Shown here one piece after another: positions 1 to 7,290 of a stretch of 46,373 nucleotides of DNA. The stretch covers positions 1 to 46,373 of the forward strand of contig CAKZOD010000096.1 of NCBI GenBank assembly GCA_937136055.1, in the 5' to 3' direction. A model generated the notes under the pieces. It ran no database searches and was not told the origin of the DNA. It worked only from the letters and a program-made list of their open reading frames with translations. Source of the DNA: an uncultured Oceanospirillaceae bacterium (GTDB lineage Bacteria > Pseudomonadota > Gammaproteobacteria > Pseudomonadales > Balneatricaceae). Within the stretch, counting starts at the first letter, position 1. Every line of letters begins with the position of its first letter. The translations under genes and the position numbers were made by a program.

Positions 1-171
1 TTTGTCACTTTAGGGCCGCGTAAAGTACTGATGGTGAAAGACTTGCCTATCACTCAACAATTTTTAGAAGCGCAAGGTGTTGAATGTATCGTGACAAGTA
101 CCGATGAATTATCAAAAGCTGCGGGAAATGTGGGCTGTTTAACTGGTGTTATATCACGAGAGTGTGCGTAG
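1..171 (+). CDS. C-terminal end of a guanidino-modifying (amidinotransferase/arginine deiminase-like) enzyme, partial
   Basis: The reading frame is open from base 1 to a TAG at 169-171, so only the last 56 residues are here. They contain a short helix-strand segment (QQFLEAQGVECI) and, close to the end, NVGCLTGVISRE. A cysteine in a G-x-C-(L/M)-T context just before the C-terminus is the usual place of the catalytic nucleophile in the arginine deiminase / dimethylargininase / amidinotransferase superfamily. That is the only basis for the call; the substrate cannot be told from this fragment. The next gene on the other strand ends shortly downstream, and its terminator U-tract abuts this stop codon. 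Confidence 0.5.
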   Translation, partial: FVTLGPRKVLMVKDLPITQQFLEAQGVECIVTSTDELSKAAGNVGCLTGVISRECA

Positions 172-204
172 AAAAAATGCCCTTAAATGCTTTATTTATG
201 GGCA
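172..204 (-). terminator. Rho-independent terminator of the small-lipoprotein unit (minus strand)
   Basis: Bases 178-188 pair with 194-204 (11 positions, one T-T mismatch) around the 5-base loop 189-193. On the minus strand the hairpin is followed directly by six T (complement of A172-A177). The U-tract is only on the minus-strand side, so it ends transcripts from the small genes at 235-526 and not the plus-strand gene ending at 171. Confidence 0.65.
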
Positions 205-234
205 CTTGCATTGGAAGCTATTACTAATGGATTG

Positions 235-303
235 TTAGAATCCTGGGATGCCTACGCATCCTTGTAAAATAATAACGCTACTGATGATGGCTAAACGTAA
301 CAT
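235..303 (-). CDS. 22-residue mini-lipoprotein (second of a paralogous pair)
   Basis: The 22-codon frame MLRLAIISSVIILQGCVGIPGF is almost wholly a lipoprotein signal peptide. It has a short charged start, a hydrophobic run and the lipobox LQGC with Cys16, leaving a mature lipopeptide of seven residues (CVGIPGF). AAAGAG lies 9 bases before the ATG, and a terminator follows. The upstream gene at 422-526 ends the same way (GCVGIP...IPG-hydrophobic), which strongly argues that both are real and homologous. The same frame stays open upstream to 471 through the 18-bp repeats, so a longer product with an internal lipobox cannot be excluded, but that region overlaps the other gene out of frame. Role unknown; an entericidin-like small envelope lipoprotein is only an analogy. 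Confidence 0.55.
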   Translation of the reverse strand: MLRLAIISSVIILQGCVGIPGF

Positions 304-312
304 AGTTAGTTT

Positions 313-402
313 CTCTTTATTGGTTGAAGACTCTTTATTGGTTGAAGACGCTTTATTAGCTGAAGGCTCTTTATTGGTCGAAGGCTCTTTATTGGCTAAG
401 GG
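313..402. repeat. Five tandem 18-bp repeats between two mini-lipoprotein genes
   Basis: Units run 313-330, 331-348, 349-366, 367-384 and 385-402, with consensus CTCTTTATTGGTTGAAGA (plus strand). The first two copies are identical; the others differ at a few bases. The minus-strand reading of each unit carries AATAAAGAG, so every copy offers a Shine-Dalgarno-like AAAGAG, and the last copy (313-330) supplies the one used by the 235-303 gene. An 18-bp period also keeps both strands open, which creates spurious longer frames here. Confidence 0.85.
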
Positions 403-421
403 CTGTTTCATTAATAGGGTA

Positions 422-526
422 TTAAAGCCCAGGTATACCGAAAAAACCATCCGAATCGGGAATGCCGACACAGCCTGTTAATACCAGAGATAAAACACAA
501 ATTGTACCTATTGTTAATAATCGCAT
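422..526 (-). CDS. 34-residue small lipoprotein (first of a paralogous pair)
   Basis: The short frame starts MRLLTIGTICVLSLVLTGC and continues VGIPDSDGFFGIPGL. It has Arg2, a hydrophobic core and a textbook lipobox LTGC with Cys19, predicting signal peptidase II cleavage and a 16-residue lipidated peptide. The start is fixed by AAGGA five bases before the ATG. A perfect TATAAT lies upstream on the same strand (577-582), giving a leader of roughly 45 bases. The mature part repeats an IP/GIPG pattern, and its GCVGIP core is shared with the 22-residue gene downstream, so the two look like a duplication followed by shortening. No function is recognised. Confidence 0.7.
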   Translation of the reverse strand: MRLLTIGTICVLSLVLTGCVGIPDSDGFFGIPGL

Positions 527-576
527 GTTAATCCTTAAAGTTATGATCCTGAACGCTAACAGTATTTAATCTGCTA

Positions 577-582
577 ATTATA
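577..582 (-). promoter_or_regulatory. -10 hexamer TATAAT for the small-lipoprotein unit
   Basis: A perfect minus-strand TATAAT sits about 50 bases before the 422-526 start codon, preceded directly by TG. No good -35 element is visible at 17-bp spacing (GATACA there), so the promoter may depend on an activator. The inference rests on position and the hexamer alone. Confidence 0.45.
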
Positions 583-711
583 CATAGACAGATTGGCGCT
601 GTATCCAAGCTGTGACAAGTAAAACGCTAAAAGATCCCATAAAAATAAAGATACATTGATTCCCATATTTGTGATATTTTCTCAATTAAGAGAAGCAACA
701 GAAGCGCGTTC

Positions 712-1269
712 ATGTCAATAGATCACAAAATAGCGAAAGAATTAAAAGCATTAAGGCTACAAAATAGCTACTCCTTAGATGATTTAGCTAAACTTTCATC
801 AGTTAGCCGAGCGACTATCTCACGAATAGAGAATGCTGAGGTTAGCCCAACCACACAAGTGTTAGTGAAACTGTGCAAAGTGCTTGGTATAGGACTATCA
901 GCATTGATGATACGCTGTGAGCCTGACACTCCTCTATGGGTGAAAGCTGATCAACAAAAACAATTTCATGATCCTGCCTTAGGGTTTAGCCGTCGCTGTG
1001 TTTCTCCACCGCACAGTGATTACACAGCAGAAATCCTCCAGTGCGAGTTAGCATCAGGCTCGAGCATTGATTATGACAGTGCACCCGTCAATGAATTAGA
1101 ACACCACCTCTATTTACAGTCAGGGCAGTTAGCATTGACCATTAACGGTCAAACGTATGCGTTACAAGCGGGTGATTGTCTGCGCTATAAGCTCAATGAG
1201 GGCAACCGCTTTGAAGTGATTGGTACGCAAAAAGCCGTGTATTTATTAGTGTTAGTTAAGAGAGATTAA
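712..1269 (+). CDS. XRE-family transcriptional regulator with C-terminal cupin sensor domain
   Basis: 185 residues. Residues ~8-65 form an XRE helix-turn-helix (LKALRLQNSYSLDDLAKLSS then SRATISRIENAEVSPTTQVLVKLCKVLGI), the classic DNA-binding pattern. The C-terminal half (~100-180) is a cupin beta-barrel: ELEHHLYLQSGQLALTINGQTYALQAGDCLRY carries the G(X)5-H-like and GD turns typical of ligand-sensing cupins in this regulator family. Two bases separate it from the GNAT gene, so the two form an operon and the regulator probably controls the acetyltransferase and itself. The effector is unknown. Confidence 0.88.
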   Translation: MSIDHKIAKELKALRLQNSYSLDDLAKLSSVSRATISRIENAEVSPTTQVLVKLCKVLGIGLSALMIRCEPDTPLWVKADQQKQFHDPALGFSRRCVSPPHSDYTAEILQCELASGSSIDYDSAPVNELEHHLYLQSGQLALTINGQTYALQAGDCLRYKLNEGNRFEVIGTQKAVYLLVLVKRD

Positions 1270-1271
1270 GT

Positions 1272-1793
1272 ATGCATACAATCGAGTTAGTAAGCCCTAA
1301 TCATTGCCAAAAAGAGTTGCCCGAATTAGCGAGACTTTTGCTTGCTTGTGTAAAAGAAGGAGCTAGTGTTGGCTTTGTTGAACCTTTTAGTCTTGATGAT
1401 AGCCTGCTGTTTTGGCAAAAAAATGTGCTACCAAGTGTTACTAGTGGAGCGCTGCGTTTATTAATCGCCAAAGTTGATAATCAAGTGGCGGGCTGCGTTT
1501 ACTTAGATATAGGGATGATGCCCAATCAAGTCCATCGCGCAAGTATTGGCAAGTTACTAGTCGATCCTCATCACAGAGCAAAAGGGATCGCAAAAGCGCT
1601 AATGCTTGAAATCGAGCAACAAGCTAGTAACTGCAATCGTTCTTTACTGGTGCTGGATACTAAAACGGGGGACATCGCTGAACAGCTTTATCTCTCTTTA
1701 GGTTATGAAATTGCAGGGTGTATTCCTCATTTTGCTAAAGATCCGGTGGGAAGTAATTTAGCTTCAACCACTTATATGTATAAGAAGCTTTAG
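1272..1793 (+). CDS. GNAT-family N-acetyltransferase
   Basis: 173 residues. The acetyl-CoA binding motif A is clear near residues 95-115 (GKLLVDPHHRAKGIAKALM, a V-x-x-x-x-R-x-x-G-I/L-A pattern), followed by LLVLDTKTGDIAEQLYLSLGYEIAG, the usual motif B with the Y-x-x-x-G-Y/F ending. Such XRE-cupin/GNAT pairs are common in gammaproteobacteria and acetylate small amines or drugs, but the acceptor cannot be predicted. The stop codon TAG overlaps the first base of the palindromic element that follows, so the element inserted, or its end lies, exactly at the gene's 3' end. Confidence 0.85.
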   Translation: MHTIELVSPNHCQKELPELARLLLACVKEGASVGFVEPFSLDDSLLFWQKNVLPSVTSGALRLLIAKVDNQVAGCVYLDIGMMPNQVHRASIGKLLVDPHHRAKGIAKALMLEIEQQASNCNRSLLVLDTKTGDIAEQLYLSLGYEIAGCIPHFAKDPVGSNLASTTYMYKKL

Positions 1794-2057
1794 GGACATG
1801 CGATTAAGTCCCAAACGCCTCTGGCGGATAGGATTTTTCGTGATTGAGGCAATGCTTACAGGCGGGCTGGTTGCCCGGCGAAAAGCATTAACGAAAAGCA
1901 CGGAATATCCTGTACGCCCCGTAGGGTGGATATCTAAGGGGCCACCTCCTTTGTCAAAACACTTGTAAAGGACTGGCCATTCACTGCGTGTTTTTCCGCG
2001 GATCTGGTCCCTTAGTTATCCACAGAGAAGGTTTTGGGACTTAATCGCATGTTCCCT
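1793..2057. mobile_element. Structured palindromic element (MITE/REP-type), copy 1
   Basis: The left end (about 1793-1813) and right end (about 2034-2056) are inverted repeats of each other over some 23 bases with one inserted T, and each end is itself a GGGAC...GTCCC mini-hairpin. Inside, 1919-2030 carries a core (GTAGGGTGGAT ... TTATCCAC stem plus a conserved CTCCTTTGTCA ... TTGTAAAGGACT loop) found again at 40478-40571. Another nested hairpin (AATGCTT...AAGCATT around 1850-1890) fills the left half and is absent from the second copy. No protein is encoded. The design resembles non-autonomous elements mobilised as single-stranded hairpins by IS200-like/REP-associated transposases; that is inference, as no such transposase is in the window. 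Confidence 0.75.
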
Positions 2058-2284
2058 AGTTGTAGCGCTTCGTTTTTGGATAATTTCATCAATTCTATGG
2101 ATGCTAACAATATAGCGAGGTGTTTATTTTCAATAACAAGCAACTCGCTCCAGTTAATATTACAAAATAACATTAAAAATACTTTCTAAGAGTTTTACTT
2201 AATTTCTTAACATACAAAACAGCTATTAAAGCCAGATATGTTCATGAAAAGACAAGACAAAGTTCTCATATATTCATCTATGAT

Positions 2285-2509
2285 TTATATCTTTTTGCCG
2301 TTAATACTGTGTACAGCATGAGGCTGTAGATTTAAGTCTTTAAAATCAGAAAGATAGAGCAGTCCAGTGCCTTTTAATAATGATTCTAGTTTAGATTTAT
2401 CAAAAATATAATTAAATAATTCTGCCTTTCTAATCTTCCTTGCGATCTCCAATCTAATGTATTTGCAAATGCAGATATTGTCAAAACTCCATCCTGTACT
2501 ATGCTTTTT
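2285..2509 (-). pseudogene. Possible 5'-truncated gene remnant, unrecognised
   Basis: On the minus strand a frame is open for 74 codons between an in-frame stop (2510-2512) and TAA (2285-2287), with no ATG or convincing start. The translation looks protein-like (GWSFDNICICKYIRLEIARKI then LFNYIFDKSKLESLLKGTGLLYL), with amphipathic helices and balanced composition, rather than random. I do not recognise the family. It lies in a 545-base gap between the palindromic element and the chemoreceptor gene, so it may be a relic left by insertion or deletion. The rest of the gap (2058-2284) shows nothing I can support. It could also be chance. Confidence 0.3.
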
Positions 2510-2602
2510 TTACAATTAATTAATAACGGTTGCGAGCATAAACATTCATTGAAAGCGTTATCAGTAATTTAAAATAATAATGTTTTTTGAAAAGGTATTT
2601 TT

Positions 2603-4639
2603 ATGAAATACAGTATTAAAGCATTGTCATTTGTTGGCTTTATGTGTCTGATTTTATTAATAGGTGGGATATCAAGTTTCTCCTATTTTAGTATTTCTAA
2701 TCTTGAGCATTCCTTAGCTTTAGTAACAAGTGTCAATCAACCCCTAGTGAATAAAGCGATGGCGATTAACAGTAAAGTTAACCGAATCACCACTGATCTA
2801 GGCTTCTTAATGTTGAGTCCTACTCAATCAGGTTCAAAGAGTATTTCAGATGATATAGAGCTATTGCAGAGCTATATCGAGGAATTAGAATCAACATATA
2901 AAGAGAACAGCCAGCTTTCAATTGATGGCGTTGAAGAGACAATTGCAGACCTAAACCAAAAAATAACCACTCTCAAAGGTCACTTAAAAGAAATATTTAA
3001 ACTGATGGAAAACCCACAGCTAAACTACCCTGCACAAAACTATTACCTCGAAAATATGGAGAATATAGCGGTTACAAAAATTCAGCTTTATGTTGATTCT
3101 CTAGAGATAATTGAAGAGCTGCAAGAAGATGAAGAAGACGCAGAAAAGCTAGGGAAAATATTATTCAGTTTAAATAAACAGCTCAGTCAATTTCGTAATT
3201 TAAATAGTACCGTTTTACTGTTTTTATCTTATCGCACTGAAAACTACTTAAATGATTTAACATTATTTATGGAAGAGTTCGCTCTTGAATTAACGAATGT
3301 GAAAGTGCTACTGCAAGATTTTGACGACGATGATGTGATCGATAATATTGATGAAATCAGCACGCTTTTTGAGCAGTATAGTCCAGGTGTCGATCGTCTA
3401 TTATTACTCAATGAGCGCGTAGATTGGCGCAAAGATTCCTACATCATTAGCTCGGCATTGAGCCCTTTAGCCGATGCGCTTAATGAAGACACCAATAGCT
3501 TAATAAACCGTTTTAACGATAACTCCATGAGCAGTAGTAAAGCGGCAAAGAAATCCCAAGAAACCTTTATGGAAATGCTGGTGTTGATCGGTGTGTTATC
3601 ACTGGTATTTGGTGTGTTGATGTATCTGGCTGTTAATTTTTGCCTATCAAAGTTAGATCTTGTTCTTAAAAGAGCGTTTAAAGCACTCAATGAAGGCGAT
3701 TTAACCCAAGAGTTAAAGCCTAATGCTATTCGTGAAGTGTGTGAACTTTCAACGGCTTTTAACGAACATACGCAATCACTGCGCAGTTCACTATTAAACG
3801 TTAACGAAGTTGTTAGGCAAGTGACTTCAATATCGACAGGTTTGAAATCAAACTGTGTTCAGACCAGTGAAATTTTGACCGAACAAAATGAAAACTCAAA
3901 TACCGCTAAAAGTAATATTTTGCATTTAACAGAGTTTTCCAATGATGTATCTGAGTTTTCTGAAAATTCTAGCAACACAGCCAAAGATTCTAAAGACAAA
4001 GCAGGGGAAGGGCTGACCGTCGTCAACCAGTTAGATAATGAAATTAGCTCTCTTGTAGAAAGCATCAATGTCTCTCTTGATGAAATCCAAACCTTGGTTA
4101 GTCACTCTGAATCCATTATGGAAATTACCGGCAGCATTTCTGATATAGCCGATCAAACCAATCTGTTATCACTCAATGCTTCTATTGAAGCTGCTAGAGC
4201 AGGAGAGCATGGTCGAGGCTTCGCTGTCGTTGCCGATGAAGTGCGTGGCCTTTCTATCAATACTCAAAAAGCTACCGAGCGCATTGACACTATCGTCAAT
4301 CAATTACACCAAAGTGTGAAATCTTCTGAGATAGCCATGAATACCAACGCTAAATATGTAAAAGCTTGCGTTATAAGAGTGGAATCAGCACTGAGAACCT
4401 TTAAAGAAATAGCGGCGGGCGTTGATGTCATTGTCGATCACTCTGAGGGTATTCGTCAAATGGCAGTTAAGCAGCACAACAGCTCACAACAAGCTCAGTC
4501 ATGTATCGAAAATGTAGTACTAGGGGCAGATAGAGCGAAAGAAGGGGCGCAAGAACTTAATAGTGCGAGTTCGCAACTTGATGATGCGAGCCGCGCTTTA
4601 ACCCTACAAATGAATAAATTTAAGCTTGGGATGCAATAA
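2603..4639 (+). CDS. Methyl-accepting chemotaxis protein
   Basis: 678 residues. TM1 is at ~7-30, followed by a ~290-residue periplasmic domain rich in long helices (many Glu/Leu heptads, a four-helix-bundle type sensor rather than Cache), then TM2 at ~323-347. A HAMP domain (LKRAFKALNEGDLTQELKP) and a long cytoplasmic coiled coil follow. The signalling hairpin tip is intact at ~512-552: IADQTNLLSLNASIEAARAG then HGRGFAVVADEVRGLS, the site that contacts CheA/CheW. GAAAAGG seven bases before the ATG is a good ribosome site. It stands alone, without che genes, so it feeds the central chemosensory array. The ligand is unknown. Confidence 0.93.
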   Translation: MKYSIKALSFVGFMCLILLIGGISSFSYFSISNLEHSLALVTSVNQPLVNKAMAINSKVNRITTDLGFLMLSPTQSGSKSISDDIELLQSYIEELESTYKENSQLSIDGVEETIADLNQKITTLKGHLKEIFKLMENPQLNYPAQNYYLENMENIAVTKIQLYVDSLEIIEELQEDEEDAEKLGKILFSLNKQLSQFRNLNSTVLLFLSYRTENYLNDLTLFMEEFALELTNVKVLLQDFDDDDVIDNIDEISTLFEQYSPGVDRLLLLNERVDWRKDSYIISSALSPLADALNEDTNSLINRFNDNSMSSSKAAKKSQETFMEMLVLIGVLSLVFGVLMYLAVNFCLSKLDLVLKRAFKALNEGDLTQELKPNAIREVCELSTAFNEHTQSLRSSLLNVNEVVRQVTSISTGLKSNCVQTSEILTEQNENSNTAKSNILHLTEFSNDVSEFSENSSNTAKDSKDKAGEGLTVVNQLDNEISSLVESINVSLDEIQTLVSHSESIMEITGSISDIADQTNLLSLNASIEAARAGEHGRGFAVVADEVRGLSINTQKATERIDTIVNQLHQSVKSSEIAMNTNAKYVKACVIRVESALRTFKEIAAGVDVIVDHSEGIRQMAVKQHNSSQQAQSCIENVVLGADRAKEGAQELNSASSQLDDASRALTLQMNKFKLGMQ

Positions 4640-4913
4640 AAGAAAAGAATCAAGAAGAGGTTGTTTAACTAGGTGGAATCCAAAATGTTGTTAGTTAAGC
4701 CACTCTAAGATGTAGATATTAATGTAGAGCACAGCGAGTTGAATGAAGCAATTTAAATCACTGGCGAATAAGTAGTATCAATCACCTGAACGTGATTAAT
4801 GTTGATGCGCATTAAGTATGTAAAGGGTTGAATAATTTGTACTGGTTTAAGCGCTAAATGAAACGCTAGCGTTATGTTGAAATCTCAAAAACATAAAAAT
4901 GGTAGGTCTTATT

Positions 4914-5915
4914 ATGAAACGTAAAACAACATTAGCGCCTATAGCGGCAGCAATCGTATTCAGTTTTTCAGTCAGTACAGTTTATGGGTTTGAACCACTG
5001 GTTACACCAAGTGTCGATGACATGGTGCTTTATGATGATGAAGAGAATACTCAAGCGGAGATAGATTTAGGTAAAACGTTGTTTTTTGACAATCGATTAT
5101 CTTCAAACCACAAGCAAAACTGTGCTACCTGTCATGATCCTGAAAAAGGGTTTAGTGATGGTATGGCGACGGGCTTTGGCACTGAAGGCAATAAACTAGA
5201 ACGAAACTCCCCGCAATTATATAACTTAGGCTGGAGTAGTATTTTCATGTGGGATGGCAGAGAGCCCACGCTAGAATCACAAGCCTTAGGACCTATCCAG
5301 GCAGCTGGGGAAATGAACCTTCCTATTCCTGAATTATTAACGCGCTTAAATGCAGTTGAAGGGTACAGAAAACTCTTTAAAGACGTTTATGAAATTGATG
5401 AAATTACCGCTGATGCAGTCGGTCGTGCTATTGCAGCATTTGAGCGATCAATCATCGTCGATAATACGCCTTTCGATCAATTCCTAGCGGGTGATAAAAG
5501 CGCGATGTCTGAATCCGCACAACGCGGTTTAGCAGTCTTTAGTGGGAAAGGAAATTGCGCTCAATGTCATGATGGCGCTAACTTTACCGATGACAGCTTC
5601 CACAATTTAGGCTTTGGCGGTGACAATCACGATAAAGGACGAGCAGCTATCACAGGTGATGTCTCTCAAACGGGTGCCTTTAAAACGCCTGGGCTGCGCA
5701 ATATTGAATTTAGCGCACCTTATATGCATGACGGATCGATTGCTACATTAGAATCGGTGGTGGATTACTATAATCGCGGTGGATCAGGTGGTGAACATAC
5801 TTCCGATATTATTAAACCGCTACAACTCACTCAGGTTGAGCAGCAAGATCTGGTCGCCTTTTTAAAATCGCTCTCCCAAGATATCACCATAACTGTACCG
5901 AAAATTCCTAACTAA
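4914..5915 (+). CDS. Di-heme cytochrome-c peroxidase / MauG-family protein
   Basis: 333 residues from the chosen ATG; an ATG 15 bases earlier (4899) lacks a ribosome site, whereas GGTAGGT sits 6-7 bases before 4914. A Sec signal peptide (KTTLAPIAAAIVFSFSVSTVYG) leads to the periplasm. Two c-type heme sites are present: CATCH (~70-74) and CAQCH (~215-219), plus the family segments LGKTLFFDNRLSSN, NSPQLYNLGWSSIFMWDGR, KTPGLRNIEFSAPYMHDGS and VDYYNRGG. Members reduce H2O2 or carry out oxidative protein maturation. It is first in an operon with a cupredoxin-like and a P460-like cytochrome (gaps of 11 and 12 bases), which may be electron donors or substrates. Confidence 0.9.
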   Translation: MKRKTTLAPIAAAIVFSFSVSTVYGFEPLVTPSVDDMVLYDDEENTQAEIDLGKTLFFDNRLSSNHKQNCATCHDPEKGFSDGMATGFGTEGNKLERNSPQLYNLGWSSIFMWDGREPTLESQALGPIQAAGEMNLPIPELLTRLNAVEGYRKLFKDVYEIDEITADAVGRAIAAFERSIIVDNTPFDQFLAGDKSAMSESAQRGLAVFSGKGNCAQCHDGANFTDDSFHNLGFGGDNHDKGRAAITGDVSQTGAFKTPGLRNIEFSAPYMHDGSIATLESVVDYYNRGGSGGEHTSDIIKPLQLTQVEQQDLVAFLKSLSQDITITVPKIPN

Positions 5916-5926
5916 GAGGATCTGCT

Positions 5927-6541
5927 ATGAAACCTATCATTGTGATGATGGCTATTTTTAGTTTTACCTTACCTGCATTTGCAGGAAGTTTAACGGCTGA
6001 CTTTACCTTCGAGAAAAGACCGCCTTTCGTGGGACTCCTTTACTTGAATGATAAAGGCGAAACGCAATCGATGAATATTGATCAAAAAGACAAAATGTTC
6101 TTACAAAAAGTCTTCGTTAATCAAAAAAGCACAGAAGTGGTGTTCGAAAACTCAGACTCTATCAATCACAATATTTTTGCGAACTCACCGAAAAGTGGCG
6201 TGAAATTTGATATTGGGTTGTTGCCACCAGGTGCTAATTCAAAAATTGATACGGCAGGTTGGGCTGAGGATGCTGTTGTACGGATAGGTTGTAAAATCCA
6301 CCCTAAAATGAAAACTTATGTTGCCAGTATAAGCTCAAGCAAACAGCACATCATCGAATTTGAAAAGAAAAAGAAAGAATACAATGTTGTGCTTGATGCT
6401 TTAGAAGGCACTCAACCGGTCGTGCTTTGGATGCCCGGTTACGATCGTATTACACTTGAGATCAATCCAGGGGAAACGAAAGAAGTCGAGTTGATAAAAA
6501 AGAAGAAAGTGAAAGGTAAGCTGACCTTAAGCTATCAATAA
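5927..6541 (+). CDS. Periplasmic cupredoxin-like (methylamine-utilisation type) copper protein
   Basis: 204 residues with a clear signal peptide (to about Ala19). A beta-sandwich cupredoxin core can be read with plausible type-1 copper ligands: His81 in NSDSINHNIF, then Cys122, His125 and Met128 in GCKIHPKMKTYV. The V-V-F-E-N-S-D-x-x-x-H-N signature is typical of this family. The last ~65 residues (KKKKEYNVVLDAL...KVKGKLTLSYQ) form an extra strand-rich, Lys-rich tail. AGAGGA precedes the start and the gene is 11 bases after the peroxidase stop, so co-translation is expected. Likely job: single-electron carrier between the peroxidase and the third protein. Function is inferred from motifs and context. 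Confidence 0.75.
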   Translation: MKPIIVMMAIFSFTLPAFAGSLTADFTFEKRPPFVGLLYLNDKGETQSMNIDQKDKMFLQKVFVNQKSTEVVFENSDSINHNIFANSPKSGVKFDIGLLPPGANSKIDTAGWAEDAVVRIGCKIHPKMKTYVASISSSKQHIIEFEKKKKEYNVVLDALEGTQPVVLWMPGYDRITLEINPGETKEVELIKKKKVKGKLTLSYQ

Positions 6542-6553
6542 CAGGAGCATTAT

Positions 6554-7183
6554 ATGCGTCACACATTTAAATTGAGCTTGTTAGTGCTGTCGATCGGCTT
6601 GTATCAACCCGTAGCACAGGCAAGTTGTGCCGCTGCTGCACAAGAGTGCCGAGTAAATGCCATAAAAGGGCATGAAGAGCTCGGGCTCAACAACTATGTC
6701 AGCTGGCCATGGCTAACGGGCTATGAAGCTTCAGGGTTACATTGGAATCAATTTATAAGCCTATCGATGAACAAAGGTATTAAAGAATACAAACATAATT
6801 ACGCGCTTTATCTACAAAGTTTTCTCAATGATGAAGACGAAGATGATGAGGATGAAGAGGAGGCAGAAGCGGCCAAGCCTAACTATAAAACTTATCCTGT
6901 GGGCACAACGATCGTTAAAGAGAACTATTTATCCGATCAAGGGAAACCAGGTAATCTTTCATCGGTGACGGTGATGCACAAAAGAGAGAAGGGGTTTGAT
7001 AGCGGCTCAGGTGATTGGGAGTATTTTCAATTCGGCGCTGATGGTCAATTATTCTTCCGCGGCGGCAGTAAAAAGCTGGTAGTTAAGCATTCGTGTCATT
7101 CATGTCACATGAATGTTGCTGATCGAGATTTCGTATTTGCCACTATGCTATCAGTGCAGACCAATGATGGAGACTTAGAATAA
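6554..7183 (+). CDS. Cytochrome P460-family c-type cytochrome
   Basis: 209 residues with a Sec signal peptide (MRHTFKLSLLVLSIGLYQPVAQA). The family motif TYPVGTTIVKENYLSDQG (~113-130) and the C-terminal CHSCH heme site (Cys181, Cys184, His185) followed by ADRDFVF fit cytochrome P460. These proteins bind a heme cross-linked to a lysine and, in nitrifiers, oxidise hydroxylamine with NO; others bind NO without being nitrifiers. An Asp/Glu stretch (~93-107) is an unusual acidic insert, perhaps a docking surface for a basic partner such as the Lys-rich upstream protein. AGGAG precedes the start. A strong terminator closes the operon. Confidence 0.8.
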   Translation: MRHTFKLSLLVLSIGLYQPVAQASCAAAAQECRVNAIKGHEELGLNNYVSWPWLTGYEASGLHWNQFISLSMNKGIKEYKHNYALYLQSFLNDEDEDDEDEEEAEAAKPNYKTYPVGTTIVKENYLSDQGKPGNLSSVTVMHKREKGFDSGSGDWEYFQFGADGQLFFRGGSKKLVVKHSCHSCHMNVADRDFVFATMLSVQTNDGDLE

Positions 7184-7207
7184 AATCTGTAAGCATCACT
7201 TTGCGAT

Positions 7208-7243
7208 CAATTGCAGTGCTAACTTAATGACTGCAATTGTTTT
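7208..7243 (+). terminator. Terminator of the peroxidase-cupredoxin-P460 operon
   Basis: A perfect 10-bp stem, CAATTGCAGT (7208-7217) with ACTGCAATTG (7230-7239), a 12-base loop, and a TTTT tail. It follows the last gene by 24 bases. Confidence 0.75.
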
Positions 7244-7290
7244 CAAGGAGCTGAGTTAACCCCAGCTTAGCACTGATAATCTATAAAAGC

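Noticed and set aside
235..471. Single 78-residue minus-strand protein covering both the repeats and the 22-aa lipoprotein
   Set aside because: It would overlap the 34-aa lipoprotein gene out of frame, place the lipobox near the C-terminus, and has no ribosome site at its start. Kept only as an alternative.
248..481. Plus-strand 77-codon frame with L-L-V-E repeats
   Set aside because: It is the antisense of the minus-strand lipoprotein unit; the 18-bp repeat keeps both strands open. No ribosome site, and the terminator at 172-204 points the other way.
2244..2321. 25-codon hydrophobic plus-strand peptide (MKRQDKVLIYSSMIYIFLPL)
   Set aside because: No Shine-Dalgarno, no partner, overlaps the minus-strand remnant; could easily be chance in AT-rich DNA.
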